NCBI RefSeq assembly: GCF_029633825.1
Contig: NZ_CP090640.1
Span: 682,001-746,000, forward strand
Source of the DNA: Burkholderia contaminans
GTDB lineage: Bacteria; Pseudomonadota; Gammaproteobacteria; Burkholderiales; Burkholderiaceae
Direction of reading: 5' to 3'
DNA length: 64,000 nucleotides
Shown here: one piece after another, positions 8,945 through 17,259 of the stretch
How the letters are laid out: the number at the start of each line of letters is the position of its first letter
How positions within the stretch are numbered: position 1 is the stretch's first letter
The notes under the pieces: model-generated
Database searches by the model: none
What the model saw: the letters and a program-made list of their open reading frames with translations, nothing else
Told to the model about the DNA's origin: nothing
Made by a program: the position numbers and the translations under genes

Positions 8945-9658
8945 TCACGCGCCGGCCGACTTCTTCGCCGCACGCCGCGCGGCGTACAGGCCGAAGCCGA
9001 GCGCGGCCGCCGCCATCGCCCACCACTGAAACATGTAACCGTAATTGCGCTCGACGCCGGTCGTCGCCGCCGGCCAGTCGCGCACGAGCTTGTCGCCGTC
9101 GTCGCTCGTCTGCTGGATCACGAACGGCTGCAGCGGCAGCCCCGTTTCCTTCGCATACGCGGCGACGTCCAGGTTCTGCCGGATCTTCTGGTGCGCGGCC
9201 GACCCGCCTTCGCCGAGCTCGAACGCACGCGACGCGTCAGCACGCGCGATGCCCACGATCTCGACGTCGCCCGCGGGCGTCGCGAACGGCTCGATCGCCG
9301 TGCGATCCGAAATATTGCGCGGCAGCCAGCCGCGGTTCACGAGCACGACGCCGCCGCCCGTGAGTTTAAACGGCATCACGACGTAAAAACCCGGCTGGTC
9401 GTTATACGGCCGATTGTCGAGAAACACGGCTTGCTCGGGCACGAAACGGCCCTTCGCACGCACGCGATGAAACTCGATCGACGCGAGCGGCATCGGCTGC
9501 GCGCCGACGTCGACGGGCGCCGCCTGCTCGTAGCGCTCGATGCTCGCCTGCAGCGCTTCCTTCTGGTGCGCGCGCTCGCGCTGCCAGAAACCGAGACGGA
9601 TCGTGACCGCGACGACGACGAGGATCAGCAGCGCGGGCAGCCAGCGGATCTTCATCAT
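8945..9658 (-). CDS. SURF1-family cytochrome oxidase assembly protein
   Basis: Two-helix inner-membrane protein that helps heme A insertion into subunit I, 237 aa. The start is ATG 9658 or the adjacent ATG 9655 (MKIRWLPALLIL). Helix 1 covers residues 4-20, followed by the family motif LGFWQRERAHQKEAL. The central domain shows FVPEQAVFLDNRPYNDQPGFYV and VLVNRGWLPR, and the C-terminal part RNYGYMFQWWAMAAAALGFGLY is the second helix. It lies upstream of the Sco-like and ctaA genes. Confidence 0.92.
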   Translation of the reverse strand: MMKIRWLPALLILVVVAVTIRLGFWQRERAHQKEALQASIERYEQAAPVDVGAQPMPLASIEFHRVRAKGRFVPEQAVFLDNRPYNDQPGFYVVMPFKLTGGGVVLVNRGWLPRNISDRTAIEPFATPAGDVEIVGIARADASRAFELGEGGSAAHQKIRQNLDVAAYAKETGLPLQPFVIQQTSDDGDKLVRDWPAATTGVERNYGYMFQWWAMAAAALGFGLYAARRAAKKSAGA

Positions 9659-9739
9659 GCGGCCCGCCCGGCACATGCTGACAAGCGAGGTGCGATAATT
9701 ATCCTCTTCCTTTCGAATTGCCGTCGTCCGGTTCGTGTC

Positions 9740-9949
9740 ATGCACATACTCGTTCCCATCGCCTTCGTCCTCATCATTGCCAGCATGGGCTCGGCGCTCT
9801 ACTTCATGATGCACGACCGCGGCCATACGAAACGCATGGTCTGGTCGCTCGCCACCCGCGTCGGGCTGTCGGTGTCGCTGTTCCTGCTCATCCTGATCGC
9901 GAACTGGATGGGCTGGATCCATTCGACCGGCCTGCCGATCGGGCGTTGA
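9740..9949 (+). CDS. Twin transmembrane helix small protein (DUF2909)
   Basis: A 69-aa protein made of two hydrophobic helices (MHILVPIAFVLIIASMGSALY and VGLSVSLFLLILIANWMGW) joined by a His/Lys/Arg-rich loop (MHDRGHTKRM). This is the DUF2909 pattern of small membrane proteins found beside cytochrome oxidase genes in betaproteobacteria. It is the only plus-strand gene in the block and lies between cox3 and SURF1, divergent from SURF1. Function unknown; a role in oxidase assembly or stability is inferred only from position. Confidence 0.82.
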   Translation: MHILVPIAFVLIIASMGSALYFMMHDRGHTKRMVWSLATRVGLSVSLFLLILIANWMGWIHSTGLPIGR

Positions 9950-10081
9950 CCGATTTGCCGCCGCGGCCGCTGTGACATTTCGCCACATGGCCGCCGCACC
10001 AAGCAAAAGCGCCGCCTGACTGAGTCGCGGCGGCGCCCGGAGGGTGAAGGCCGGCAGTCACGCTGCCCGGCCGACCCAATG

Positions 10082-10112
10082 AAAACGGCCCGCGCATTGC
10101 TGCGCGGGCCGT
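10082..10112 (-). terminator. Rho-independent terminator after cox3
   Basis: The stem ACGGCCCGCGCA (10085-10096) pairs with TGCGCGGGCCGT (10101-10112) around TTGC. On the minus strand TTTTC follows. It lies just past the subunit III stop and separates the core oxidase genes from the DUF2909 gene and the later assembly genes. Confidence 0.8.
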
Positions 10113-10120
10113 TGTTCCAT

Positions 10121-10978
10121 TTACAGCCAGTAGACGACGACGTACAGGCCGAGCCAGACGACGTCGACGAAGTGCCAGTACCACGCGGCGCCTTCGAATG
10201 CGAAGTGGTGATCGGGCTTGAAGTGGCCGCGGATCATCCGCACCAGCACCACTGCGAGCATCGTGCCGCCGAGGAACACGTGGAAGCCGTGGAAGCCGGT
10301 CAGCAGGAAGAACGTCGAACCGTACACGCCCGAGTTCAGCGTCAGGTTCAGTTCATTGTACGCGTGGTAGTACTCGAAGCCCTGCAGGAACAGGAAGCAG
10401 ATACCGAACACGAGCGTCGCGGCGAGCCAGGCGATCGCCTTCTTGCGATGATCGTCACGCAGCGCGTGGTGCGAGATCGTCAGCGTCACGCCCGACGACA
10501 GCAGGAACGCGGTGTTCAGCGTCGGGATCGGCCACGGGCCCATCGTCTTGAAGTGACCGGCGAGCGCGGCGGGGCCTTCGTTCGGCCACACGGCGGAGAA
10601 GTCCGGCCAGATCAGCTTGTAGTCGAGGCTGCCGAGCTGGTGCAGCGCGATTTCACGCGCATAGAACAGCGCACCGAAGAACGCGCCGAAGAACATGACT
10701 TCCGAGAAGATGAACCAGCTCATGCTCCAGCGGTACGACTTGTCGACGTTCTTGCCGTAATGACCGCCTTCCGATTCGGCGATCGCGTCGCCGAACCAGT
10801 GATACAGCGTGAAGAGCAACCACAGCAGGCCGAGCAGCGCCGTAAACGGCGCCCAGTCGTGACCGTTGATCCACAGCGCTGTCGATCCGAGCATGACCAG
10901 CAGGCCGATGGCCGCGCTGATCGGATGCTGCGACGGATGCGGCACGAAATAGTACGGGGTCTGGTTTTGACCGCTCAT
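10121..10978 (-). CDS. ctaE: Cytochrome c oxidase subunit III
   Basis: Subunit III of the aa3-type oxidase, 285 aa, seven membrane helices. The start at 10978 (MSGQNQTPYYFVPHPSQHPI) follows GGAG at good spacing. Family marks: SMSWFIFSEVMFFGAFFGALFYAR cut in the middle by the conserved Glu, WPIPTLNTAFLLSSGVTLT, and FHGFHVFLGGTML; the C-terminal end reads AAWYWHFVDVVWLGLYVVVYW. Subunit III stabilises subunit I and aids proton uptake. It closes the core operon ctaC-ctaD-small gene-ctaG-DUF2970-ctaE and is followed by a terminator. Confidence 0.96.
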   Translation of the reverse strand: MSGQNQTPYYFVPHPSQHPISAAIGLLVMLGSTALWINGHDWAPFTALLGLLWLLFTLYHWFGDAIAESEGGHYGKNVDKSYRWSMSWFIFSEVMFFGAFFGALFYAREIALHQLGSLDYKLIWPDFSAVWPNEGPAALAGHFKTMGPWPIPTLNTAFLLSSGVTLTISHHALRDDHRKKAIAWLAATLVFGICFLFLQGFEYYHAYNELNLTLNSGVYGSTFFLLTGFHGFHVFLGGTMLAVVLVRMIRGHFKPDHHFAFEGAAWYWHFVDVVWLGLYVVVYWL

Positions 10979-11119
10979 GCTTGATTCTCCACTTCTGTCC
11001 AATTTGTGTACCGGAAACCGCTCCGGCTTTATTTCTTGCGCGGCGTGACCACCGCCGCTCCTTCCTGCACGCGCCGCCGTGGCGCCGCGCACTGCATTCT
11101 TCTTTCGTGGCCGCGGGCT

Positions 11120-11320
11120 TCAGCCCACGACGGCACGCACGATCAGGATCAGCACGCCGATGAACACACCGGCTGCCAACAACGCGACGATCAGCACGTG
11201 CAGCGGATTGAGCTGCGTCGCGTCGGCCTCCAGGTCGCGCCGCTTGCGCACCCCGAAGAACGACCACAGCACCGCTTTCAACGCCTGGCCGAACGACCCG
11301 CCCCGCTTGTCCCCCGTCAT
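11120..11320 (-). CDS. DUF2970 small membrane protein
   Basis: A 66-aa protein from ATG 11320 (MTGDKRGGSFGQALKAVLWSFFGVRKR), preceded by GGAGGCGGGG. One membrane helix at the C-terminus (PLHVLIVALLAAGVFIGVLIL) follows an amphipathic basic segment. DUF2970 proteins occur between cox11 and cox3 in betaproteobacteria. The function is unknown. An ATG at 11344 would overlap the ctaG end, but the internal start has the better ribosome site. Confidence 0.85.
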   Translation of the reverse strand: MTGDKRGGSFGQALKAVLWSFFGVRKRRDLEADATQLNPLHVLIVALLAAGVFIGVLILIVRAVVG

Positions 11321-11336
11321 CGCCCCGCCTCCGTCG

Positions 11337-11945
11337 TCATGCATCCGGCTTCGCCGCGCCCTGCGCGGCGGTCTTGCCCGGCGCCGGCGCCGGCGTGGCC
11401 GGCGTATTCAGCTCGAAGAACGTGTACGACAGCGTGATCGTCTTCACGTCCTTCGGCAGTTTCGGATCGATCACGAACACCACCGGCATCTTGCGCGACT
11501 CGTTCGCGGCCAGCGTCTGCTGCGTAAAGCAAAAGCACTCGATCTTCTTGAAGAACTCCGTCGCCTGCTTCGGCGCGTAGCTCGGAATCGCCTGGGCGAC
11601 GACCGGCCGGCCCTGCCCGTTCGTCACGTCGTACACGATCGTCGTCAGCTCGCCCGGATGCACGTCGAGGCTGTTGTGCTCCGGCTTGAAACCGAGCGGG
11701 CCGCGCGCGTTCGCATCGAACTCGATCGACACCGTACGGCTGGTATCGACCTGCGAATTCTTCACCTCGCGCTCGCTGACATCGCGCTGCACCAGGTTGT
11801 TGATGCCGGTGATCTGGCAGATCGCCCGATACATCGGGATCAGCGCAAAGCCGAAACCGAACATCAGCCCGGCCACGACGAAGAGCTTCACCAGCATCGA
11901 ACGATTGAACGCGCGATCGACGGCGCCCTCTTCCGGCTTCGACAT
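11337..11945 (-). CDS. ctaG: Cytochrome c oxidase assembly protein, Cox11 type
   Basis: Copper chaperone that delivers CuB to subunit I, 202 aa. The start at 11945 (MSKPEEGAVDRAFNRSMLVKL) follows GAGGAAG. One N-terminal helix (about 18-40, VVAGLMFGFGFALIPMYRAIC) anchors a periplasmic immunoglobulin-like domain. The copper-binding pair is in KKIECFCFTQQTL, and the family end VVFVIDPKLPKDVKTITLSYTFF is intact. A Pro/Ala-rich tail of about 20 residues is added. The gene sits 35 bp after the small assembly gene. Confidence 0.95.
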   Translation of the reverse strand: MSKPEEGAVDRAFNRSMLVKLFVVAGLMFGFGFALIPMYRAICQITGINNLVQRDVSEREVKNSQVDTSRTVSIEFDANARGPLGFKPEHNSLDVHPGELTTIVYDVTNGQGRPVVAQAIPSYAPKQATEFFKKIECFCFTQQTLAANESRKMPVVFVIDPKLPKDVKTITLSYTFFELNTPATPAPAPGKTAAQGAAKPDA

Positions 11946-11980
11946 ACGACAACTTCCTCGCTACTGCGTCTGTTGCTGCA

Positions 11981-12121
11981 TCAGTGAGTGGACAGCCACC
12001 ACTGCTTGATCACGACACCCACAAAAAAAACGGCGGCGATGACGAGCAGGATGAGGCCGAGCCGCTTGTTGCCCGCGCGGATCTGCTCGGGCGTTCGTCT
12101 TTGTTGTGGATTCCGGTTCAT
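11981..12121 (-). CDS. Cytochrome oxidase small assembly protein (46 aa)
   Basis: A short gene between ctaD and ctaG. From ATG 12121 it reads MNRNPQQRRTPEQIRAGNK, then RLGLILLVIAAVFFVGVVIK, then QWWLSTH and TGA. It is thus a basic N-terminal tail followed by one membrane helix. Very small one-helix proteins at this place are typical of betaproteobacterial oxidase operons and are annotated as small assembly proteins. The downstream spacing (35 bp) and shared strand support co-transcription. The sequence is clear; the function is inferred. Confidence 0.8.
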   Translation of the reverse strand: MNRNPQQRRTPEQIRAGNKRLGLILLVIAAVFFVGVVIKQWWLSTH

Positions 12122-12190
12122 CTGACACTTCGGTTCGGCGCCCGCCGCGCCGGCCTGCGCGGCAGGCAGCGGCGGAGCGCACTGTGAAAC

Positions 12191-13798
12191 TTACTCGACG
12201 TGCGGCGGTTGCTCGAACGTGTGGAAGGGAGCCGGGCTCGGCACCGTCCACTCGAGGCCCGTCGCGCCATCCCACGGCTTGTCCGACGCCTTTTCCAGCT
12301 CGCCGCCGCCACGGTAGGCCGGCAGCGCGACCGCGAACAGGAAGTACACCTGCGCGAGGCCGAAGCCGAATGCGCCGATCGTCGCCACCTGGTTGAAGTC
12401 CGTGAACTGCGCCGGGTAGTCCGCGTAGCGACGCGGCATGCCGGCGAGACCGACGAAGTGCATCGGGAAGAACGTCAGGTTGAAGAAGATCATCGACGCC
12501 CAGAAGTGGATCTTGCCGCGCGTCTCGTTGTACATCCAGCCCGTCCACTTCGGTGCCCAGTAGTACCAGCCCGAGAACAGCGCGAACAACGAGCCGGCCA
12601 CCAGCACGTAGTGGAAGTGCGCCACCACGAAGTAGGTCCCGTGATACTGGATGTCGAGCGGCGCCATCGCGAGCATCAGGCCCGTGAGACCACCGAACGT
12701 GAACACGAACAGGAAGCCGATCGCGAACAGCATCGGGGTTTCGAACGTCATCGAGCCGCGCCACATCGTCGCGAGCCAGTTGAACACCTTCACGCCCGTC
12801 GGCACCGCGATCAGCATCGTCGCGTACATGAAGAACAACTGGCCGGTGACCGGCATGCCCGTTGCGAACATGTGGTGCGCCCAGACCATGAACGACAGGA
12901 TCGCGATCGAAGCCGTCGCGTACACCATCGAGCTATAGCCGAACAGCGTCTTGCGTGCGAACGCCGGGATCACCTGCGACACGATCCCGAACGCCGGCAG
13001 AATCATGATGTACACCTCGGGGTGGCCGAAGAACCAGAAGATGTGCTGGTACATCACCGGATCGCCGCCGCCTGCCGCGTTGAAGAACGACGTGCCGAAG
13101 TGGCGGTCGAACAGCACCATCGTGATCGCGCCTGCCAGAACCGGCATCACCGCGATCAGCAGGTAAGCCGTGATCAGCCACGTCCACGCGAACATCGGCA
13201 TCTTCATCAGCGTCATGCCCGGAGCGCGCATGTTCAGGATCGTCACGACGATGTTGATCCCGCCCATGATCGACGATGCGCCCATGATGTGGACCGCGAA
13301 GATCGCGAAGTCCATGCCCGGGCCCATCTGCGTCGACAGCGGCGCGTAGAGCGTCCAGCCGGCGGCCGTCGCGCCGCCCGGCGCGAAGAACGAACCGACC
13401 AGCAGCACGGCCGCGACCGGCAGCAGCCAGAAGCTGAAGTTGTTCATCCGCGCGAACGCCATGTCGGATGCGCCGATCTGCAGCGGAATCATCCAGTTCG
13501 CGAAGCCGACGAACGCCGGCATGATCGCACCGAACACCATGATCAGGCCGTGCATCGTCGTGAGTTCGTTGAAGAACTCCGGACGCATGATCTGCAGGCC
13601 CGGTTCGAACAGCTCGGCCCGGATGGCGAGCGCCATCACGCCGCCCGACAGGAACATGATGAACGAGAACAACAGGTACAGCGTACCGATGTCCTTGTGG
13701 TTGGTGGCGAACAGCCAGCGCCGCCAGCCGTGCGGCATTTCGTGCGCGTGGTCGTCGTGCGCGTGGTCCGCGGCTACGTCGTGCCCGATGCTAGACAT
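12191..13798 (-). CDS. ctaD: Cytochrome c oxidase subunit I
   Basis: Catalytic subunit of the aa3-type proton-pumping oxidase, 535 aa, twelve membrane helices. The start at 13798 (MSSIGHDVAADHAHDDHAHE) follows AGGAGATTCTC. Ligands are visible: the heme a His in LTTMHGLIMVFG; the CuB/cross-linked tyrosine set in WFFGHPEVYIMILP; the CuB His pair in VWAHHMFATGM; and the heme a/a3 His pair in VAHFHYVLVAGS. The D-channel Asn/Asp region MIPLQIGASDMAFARMNN is intact. The His-rich N-terminus is an extension. Genes before and after encode subunit II and assembly factors. Confidence 0.97.
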   Translation of the reverse strand: MSSIGHDVAADHAHDDHAHEMPHGWRRWLFATNHKDIGTLYLLFSFIMFLSGGVMALAIRAELFEPGLQIMRPEFFNELTTMHGLIMVFGAIMPAFVGFANWMIPLQIGASDMAFARMNNFSFWLLPVAAVLLVGSFFAPGGATAAGWTLYAPLSTQMGPGMDFAIFAVHIMGASSIMGGINIVVTILNMRAPGMTLMKMPMFAWTWLITAYLLIAVMPVLAGAITMVLFDRHFGTSFFNAAGGGDPVMYQHIFWFFGHPEVYIMILPAFGIVSQVIPAFARKTLFGYSSMVYATASIAILSFMVWAHHMFATGMPVTGQLFFMYATMLIAVPTGVKVFNWLATMWRGSMTFETPMLFAIGFLFVFTFGGLTGLMLAMAPLDIQYHGTYFVVAHFHYVLVAGSLFALFSGWYYWAPKWTGWMYNETRGKIHFWASMIFFNLTFFPMHFVGLAGMPRRYADYPAQFTDFNQVATIGAFGFGLAQVYFLFAVALPAYRGGGELEKASDKPWDGATGLEWTVPSPAPFHTFEQPPHVE

Positions 13799-13841
13799 GA
13801 GAATCTCCTAATGCGAATACGTCGACTAACTCAGCGACACG

Positions 13842-15413
13842 TCAAGCCGCCGGGCCGATCTCGACACGCCGGGCTTCCTTCGCGTCAGCCCCGCCCGTGA
13901 TCGTTTCCGGCTTTTTGAGAATAATGTGGTCTTCCGCCACGCCTGCTGCCTTCAGCGCGTCGCGCACGGCTTGCGCGCGATGCTTCGCCAGTTCGGCGTT
14001 CGCGTCGGCCGAGCCCGTCTTGTCGGTAAAGCCCGACAGCGCGAGCTTCGCGTCCGGATGCGCCTTCGCATAGTCGGCCGCGGCGGCGATCGCCGCCTTC
14101 GCGTCGGCCGGCAGCACGCTCTTGCCCGTCTCGAAGTAGATCGTCGACAGTGCGGCCGATGCCGCTGCGGCCGGCTGCTCCGCGCCCGACGCGGCTTGCG
14201 CCGGCGCCGAAGCGGCTTCCGCCGGTGCCGCTGCCGCTGCGCCCGCCGCGTCTTCCGGCATCTTGCCGTTACGCGCGTCGGCCACTTGCTTCGGCTGCAG
14301 CAGGTCGTTCTTGTGGTTGCCCCACGAATTGCGTTCGTACGTGATGACCGACGCGATGTCGAGATCCGACAGCGACGCCCAGGACGGCATCGCGCCCTTG
14401 CCGTGCAGCACGCGCTCGACGTGGCCGGCGATCGGGCCGTTCACGATCGGGCTGCCGTCCATGGCCGGAAACGCGCCGAGGCCCTTGCCGCTCACCTGGT
14501 GGCAGGCCGCGCAGTTCGCCTTGTAGACTTCCTCGCCGTGCGCGACGAGTTCAGCCATCGTGTAGACCTTGTTCGGATCGACTGCGGCGCTGGCCAGCTT
14601 GGCCTTCTGCGCGGTGACCCACTTCGCGTAGTCGTCATCCGACAGGACTTCGACCACGACCGGCATGTACGCGTGTTCCTTGCCGCACAGCTCGGTACAG
14701 AAACCGCGGAACGTACCGACCTTGTCGGCCTTGAACCACGTGTCGCGCACGAAGCCGGGGATCGCATCCTGCTTCACGCCGAACGCGGGCACGTACCACG
14801 AGTGGACGACGTCGTTCGCGGTCGTGATGATGCGAATCTTCTTGTTGACCGGCACGACGAGCGGGTTGTCGACTTCCTGCAGATAGGTGTCGGTGATCGG
14901 CTTCTTGCCCATCACTTCGTCACGCGGGGTGCTGAGCGTCGACAGGAAGCCGATGCCCTCGCCCGGGCCCTTCACGTAGTCGTAGCCCCACTTCCACTGG
15001 TAGCCGGTGACCTTGATCGTGAGATCGGCGTTCGTCGTGTCCTTCATCGCGACGACGGCCTTCGTCGCCGGAAGCGCCATCAGCACGACGATGACGAACG
15101 GCACGATCGTCCAGATGATCTCGACGGTCGTGCTTTCATGGAAATTGGCGGCCTTGTGGCCCTTGGATTTGCGGTGCGCGAAGATCGAATAGAACATCAC
15201 GCCGAACACGCCGACGAAGATCACCGTACACAGGATGAGCATCATCGTGTGGAGATCGTAGAGCTCCTCGGCGATCTTCGTGACAGGCGGCTGAAAGTTG
15301 ATCTCGTTGACACGGGGGCCGCCCGGGCTATCACCGACCGCCAGGGCCGCACCGGCAAAGAGCAATCCGCTGCATGCCAGCACGCCCGCGAGGGCTCGCT
15401 TGATTGTTTTCAT
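13842..15413 (-). CDS. ctaC: Cytochrome c oxidase subunit II with fused cytochrome c and OmpA-like domain
   Basis: CuA-bearing subunit II of the aa3 oxidase, 523 aa, far longer than the usual 250-380. The start at 15413 (MKTIKRALAG) follows AAGGATGCT; a signal peptide comes first. Two membrane helices (about 45-70 and 90-110) precede the cupredoxin domain with HSWYVPAFGVKQD and the CuA loop FCTELCGKEHAYMP. Then comes a cytochrome c domain with heme motif CAACH (KANCAACHQVSG), an Ala/Pro-rich linker, and at the end an OmpA-like peptidoglycan-binding domain (STIYFETGKSVLPADAK, LSGFTDKTGSADANAELAKHR). The last fusion is unusual. Confidence 0.95.
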   Translation of the reverse strand: MKTIKRALAGVLACSGLLFAGAALAVGDSPGGPRVNEINFQPPVTKIAEELYDLHTMMLILCTVIFVGVFGVMFYSIFAHRKSKGHKAANFHESTTVEIIWTIVPFVIVVLMALPATKAVVAMKDTTNADLTIKVTGYQWKWGYDYVKGPGEGIGFLSTLSTPRDEVMGKKPITDTYLQEVDNPLVVPVNKKIRIITTANDVVHSWYVPAFGVKQDAIPGFVRDTWFKADKVGTFRGFCTELCGKEHAYMPVVVEVLSDDDYAKWVTAQKAKLASAAVDPNKVYTMAELVAHGEEVYKANCAACHQVSGKGLGAFPAMDGSPIVNGPIAGHVERVLHGKGAMPSWASLSDLDIASVITYERNSWGNHKNDLLQPKQVADARNGKMPEDAAGAAAAAPAEAASAPAQAASGAEQPAAAASAALSTIYFETGKSVLPADAKAAIAAAADYAKAHPDAKLALSGFTDKTGSADANAELAKHRAQAVRDALKAAGVAEDHIILKKPETITGGADAKEARRVEIGPAA

Positions 15414-15492
15414 AGCATCCTTACCCAAAATTTCCATTCAAACCCTCCCCCGTCGCAAGCTACCGGCCCTATCCGCCGGTGCCCGCGCCTCG

Positions 15493-15978
15493 TCAGCCGC
15501 AGCGCCTGAGCGATACGCGCAGTTCGTCGGCGAACTGCGCGCGCTTGTACTGCGCGAGATGCTGCCCGATTACGACGGTCTGCCCGCGCGATACCAGCCG
15601 AATCGGATCGCGTGGCGTCGCACCCGGCTCGACCCGCACCCAGCGCGGGTTGAATTCGATCTGCGTGAGCCGCTCCGCATCCATCCGCTCGATCACGAGC
15701 CGGTGCGGATACAGCCTGATGCGTTCGTAATCGACCGCATGGCGAGCATAGATCGCAAATGCGACACCCACAGCCAGCAACTCGATTCCGGTGAAGGGCA
15801 TGACGAGCCAAGCCCCTTGCCACATCAGCAATGTCGCAATCACCAGCGAGAAGCCCGCGAGCGACGCGTAAAACAGCACGAACTGGCGCGGCGACGCCGA
15901 ACAGTTGCGTTTCATGAGCCAGTCTTCGAGGACCGGCTCGCCGTTCGTCGTCTCCGCCAAAACCCTCGCTGCTTCCAT
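15493..15978 (-). CDS. DUF2244 membrane protein
   Basis: A 161-aa protein of the DUF2244 family, seen upstream of cytochrome oxidase genes in proteobacteria. The start at 15978 (MEAARVLAETTNGEP) was chosen for its GTGAGGCGGCG ribosome site; earlier in-frame ATGs exist (up to 16068) but lack one. Two adjacent membrane helices (FVLFYASLAGFSLVIATLLMW and WLVMPFTGIELLAVGVAFAIY, about residues 29-75) are followed by a soluble domain with RIRLYPHRLVIERM and a basic end. The function is unknown; it lies 79 bp before ctaC on the same strand. Confidence 0.8.
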   Translation of the reverse strand: MEAARVLAETTNGEPVLEDWLMKRNCSASPRQFVLFYASLAGFSLVIATLLMWQGAWLVMPFTGIELLAVGVAFAIYARHAVDYERIRLYPHRLVIERMDAERLTQIEFNPRWVRVEPGATPRDPIRLVSRGQTVVIGQHLAQYKRAQFADELRVSLRRCG

Positions 15979-16212
15979 CGCCGCCTCACGCGAATGGCAT
16001 GCGATGCATGCCTGCATCGGACTCGTCGCCCCGTATTGCGGGGACCCCGGGACGACAAGCTGACGCATTATAGGCGGGTTCAATGGCATCCACAAGCAAG
16101 CGACTATCGGCCCGGGAGCCAAGCGCGACAAGCTTTCCGGCCATTTCAGGCGACAATTCGACCCCGCTTTGCGCCGCTAATTTCAGACATAACAAAACCC
16201 CTCTTTACCGCT

Positions 16213-17178
16213 TTACCGATTCTTCGGACGCCCCTTTCCGATGTCCTCGATGCGCACGATCCCGTGCCCTTCGGCGGTCGTGCGCGGCACGGCCTTCCAC
16301 GCGTGGCCGTAGATCACTTCGAACGTCAGCGGAATCGTGCCGTCCGCGCGCCGGCGGGCCTCCAGCGCGTCGTCGAGCGCCGCGCGAAAGCGCCGCGTCG
16401 CGCGCTGCGGCGCGTCGCGGTCGAACGGATAGGCGCCCCAGCGGCGCACGTCGGCCAGCAGGGAGCCGGGGGACTTGTAGGTGACGGTCAGCACTTCCTG
16501 ATCCATCACGGGAATCTCGAAGCCGCTCTCGACGAGCATGTCGCCGAGGTCGTGCATGTCGACGAAATCGATCACGCGCGGGGCGGGCGGCGCCATGCCG
16601 AGCGCCGCTTCGGCGTCCGCACAGGCCGCGCGCAGCTCGCGCAGCGTATCGGGGCCGAGCGTGCTGAACATCAGCAGCCCGTTCACGCGCAGCACGCGCT
16701 GCCATTCGGGCAGCACCGCGTCCGGGCGCGAATGCCAGTGGAGCGCGAGATTCGACCAGATCAGGTCGAACGCGCCGCCGGGGAACGGCAGCGCGGCAAA
16801 ATCGGCCTGCGCGACGCGCGGGCCGCGCTGGCCCAGTGCGCGGCCGAGCGAGGCCGGCAGCCAGCGGCGCCAGCTCGCCTGCTCGACCTCGCGCTGCCCC
16901 GCTTGCGCGAGCATCGCGCCGGACAGGTCGACGCCGAATACGGGCGCCTCGGGAAAGCGCGCGCGCAGCGCCGGCAGGTCGTCGCCCGGGCCGCAGCCCG
17001 CGTCCAGCACGGCTGTGGGGCTCACCTTGATGTATTCGAGGCGCTCGTTCATGCGCTGCGCGATCTCGCGCGGCAGGAACGCGACCGCATCGAACGTGGC
17101 GGCACGGCGGTCGAAGATCCGCCGCAGGCGCCTTGCGTCATTGGCCGGACGGCCGGTTGAAGTCGAAGCTGGGGACAT
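16213..17178 (-). CDS. Class I SAM-dependent methyltransferase, BioC-like
   Basis: A 321-aa cytosolic methyltransferase. The start is placed at ATG 17178 (MSPASTSTGRP); a GTG at 17187 is equally possible. The SAM-binding motif I is AVLDAGCGPGDDLPALR, motif II is VFGVDLSGAML, and later motifs are FDLIWSNLALHW and LRVNGLLMFSTLGPDTLRELR. The last two closely follow BioC (malonyl-ACP O-methyltransferase of biotin synthesis), and GTIPLTFEVIYGHAWK is a BioC-type ending. No other bio genes are nearby. It is divergent from comF. BioC is the best guess, held back by the missing bio context. Confidence 0.75.
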   Translation of the reverse strand: MSPASTSTGRPANDARRLRRIFDRRAATFDAVAFLPREIAQRMNERLEYIKVSPTAVLDAGCGPGDDLPALRARFPEAPVFGVDLSGAMLAQAGQREVEQASWRRWLPASLGRALGQRGPRVAQADFAALPFPGGAFDLIWSNLALHWHSRPDAVLPEWQRVLRVNGLLMFSTLGPDTLRELRAACADAEAALGMAPPAPRVIDFVDMHDLGDMLVESGFEIPVMDQEVLTVTYKSPGSLLADVRRWGAYPFDRDAPQRATRRFRAALDDALEARRRADGTIPLTFEVIYGHAWKAVPRTTAEGHGIVRIEDIGKGRPKNR

Positions 17179-17259
17179 GTCGGGCACACTGGCGAAGAGC
17201 CCGAAGTATACTCGCTCGCCCCGCGGGCTTCATTGAGGCGGGGTGTCAGGAGTGTTGCG

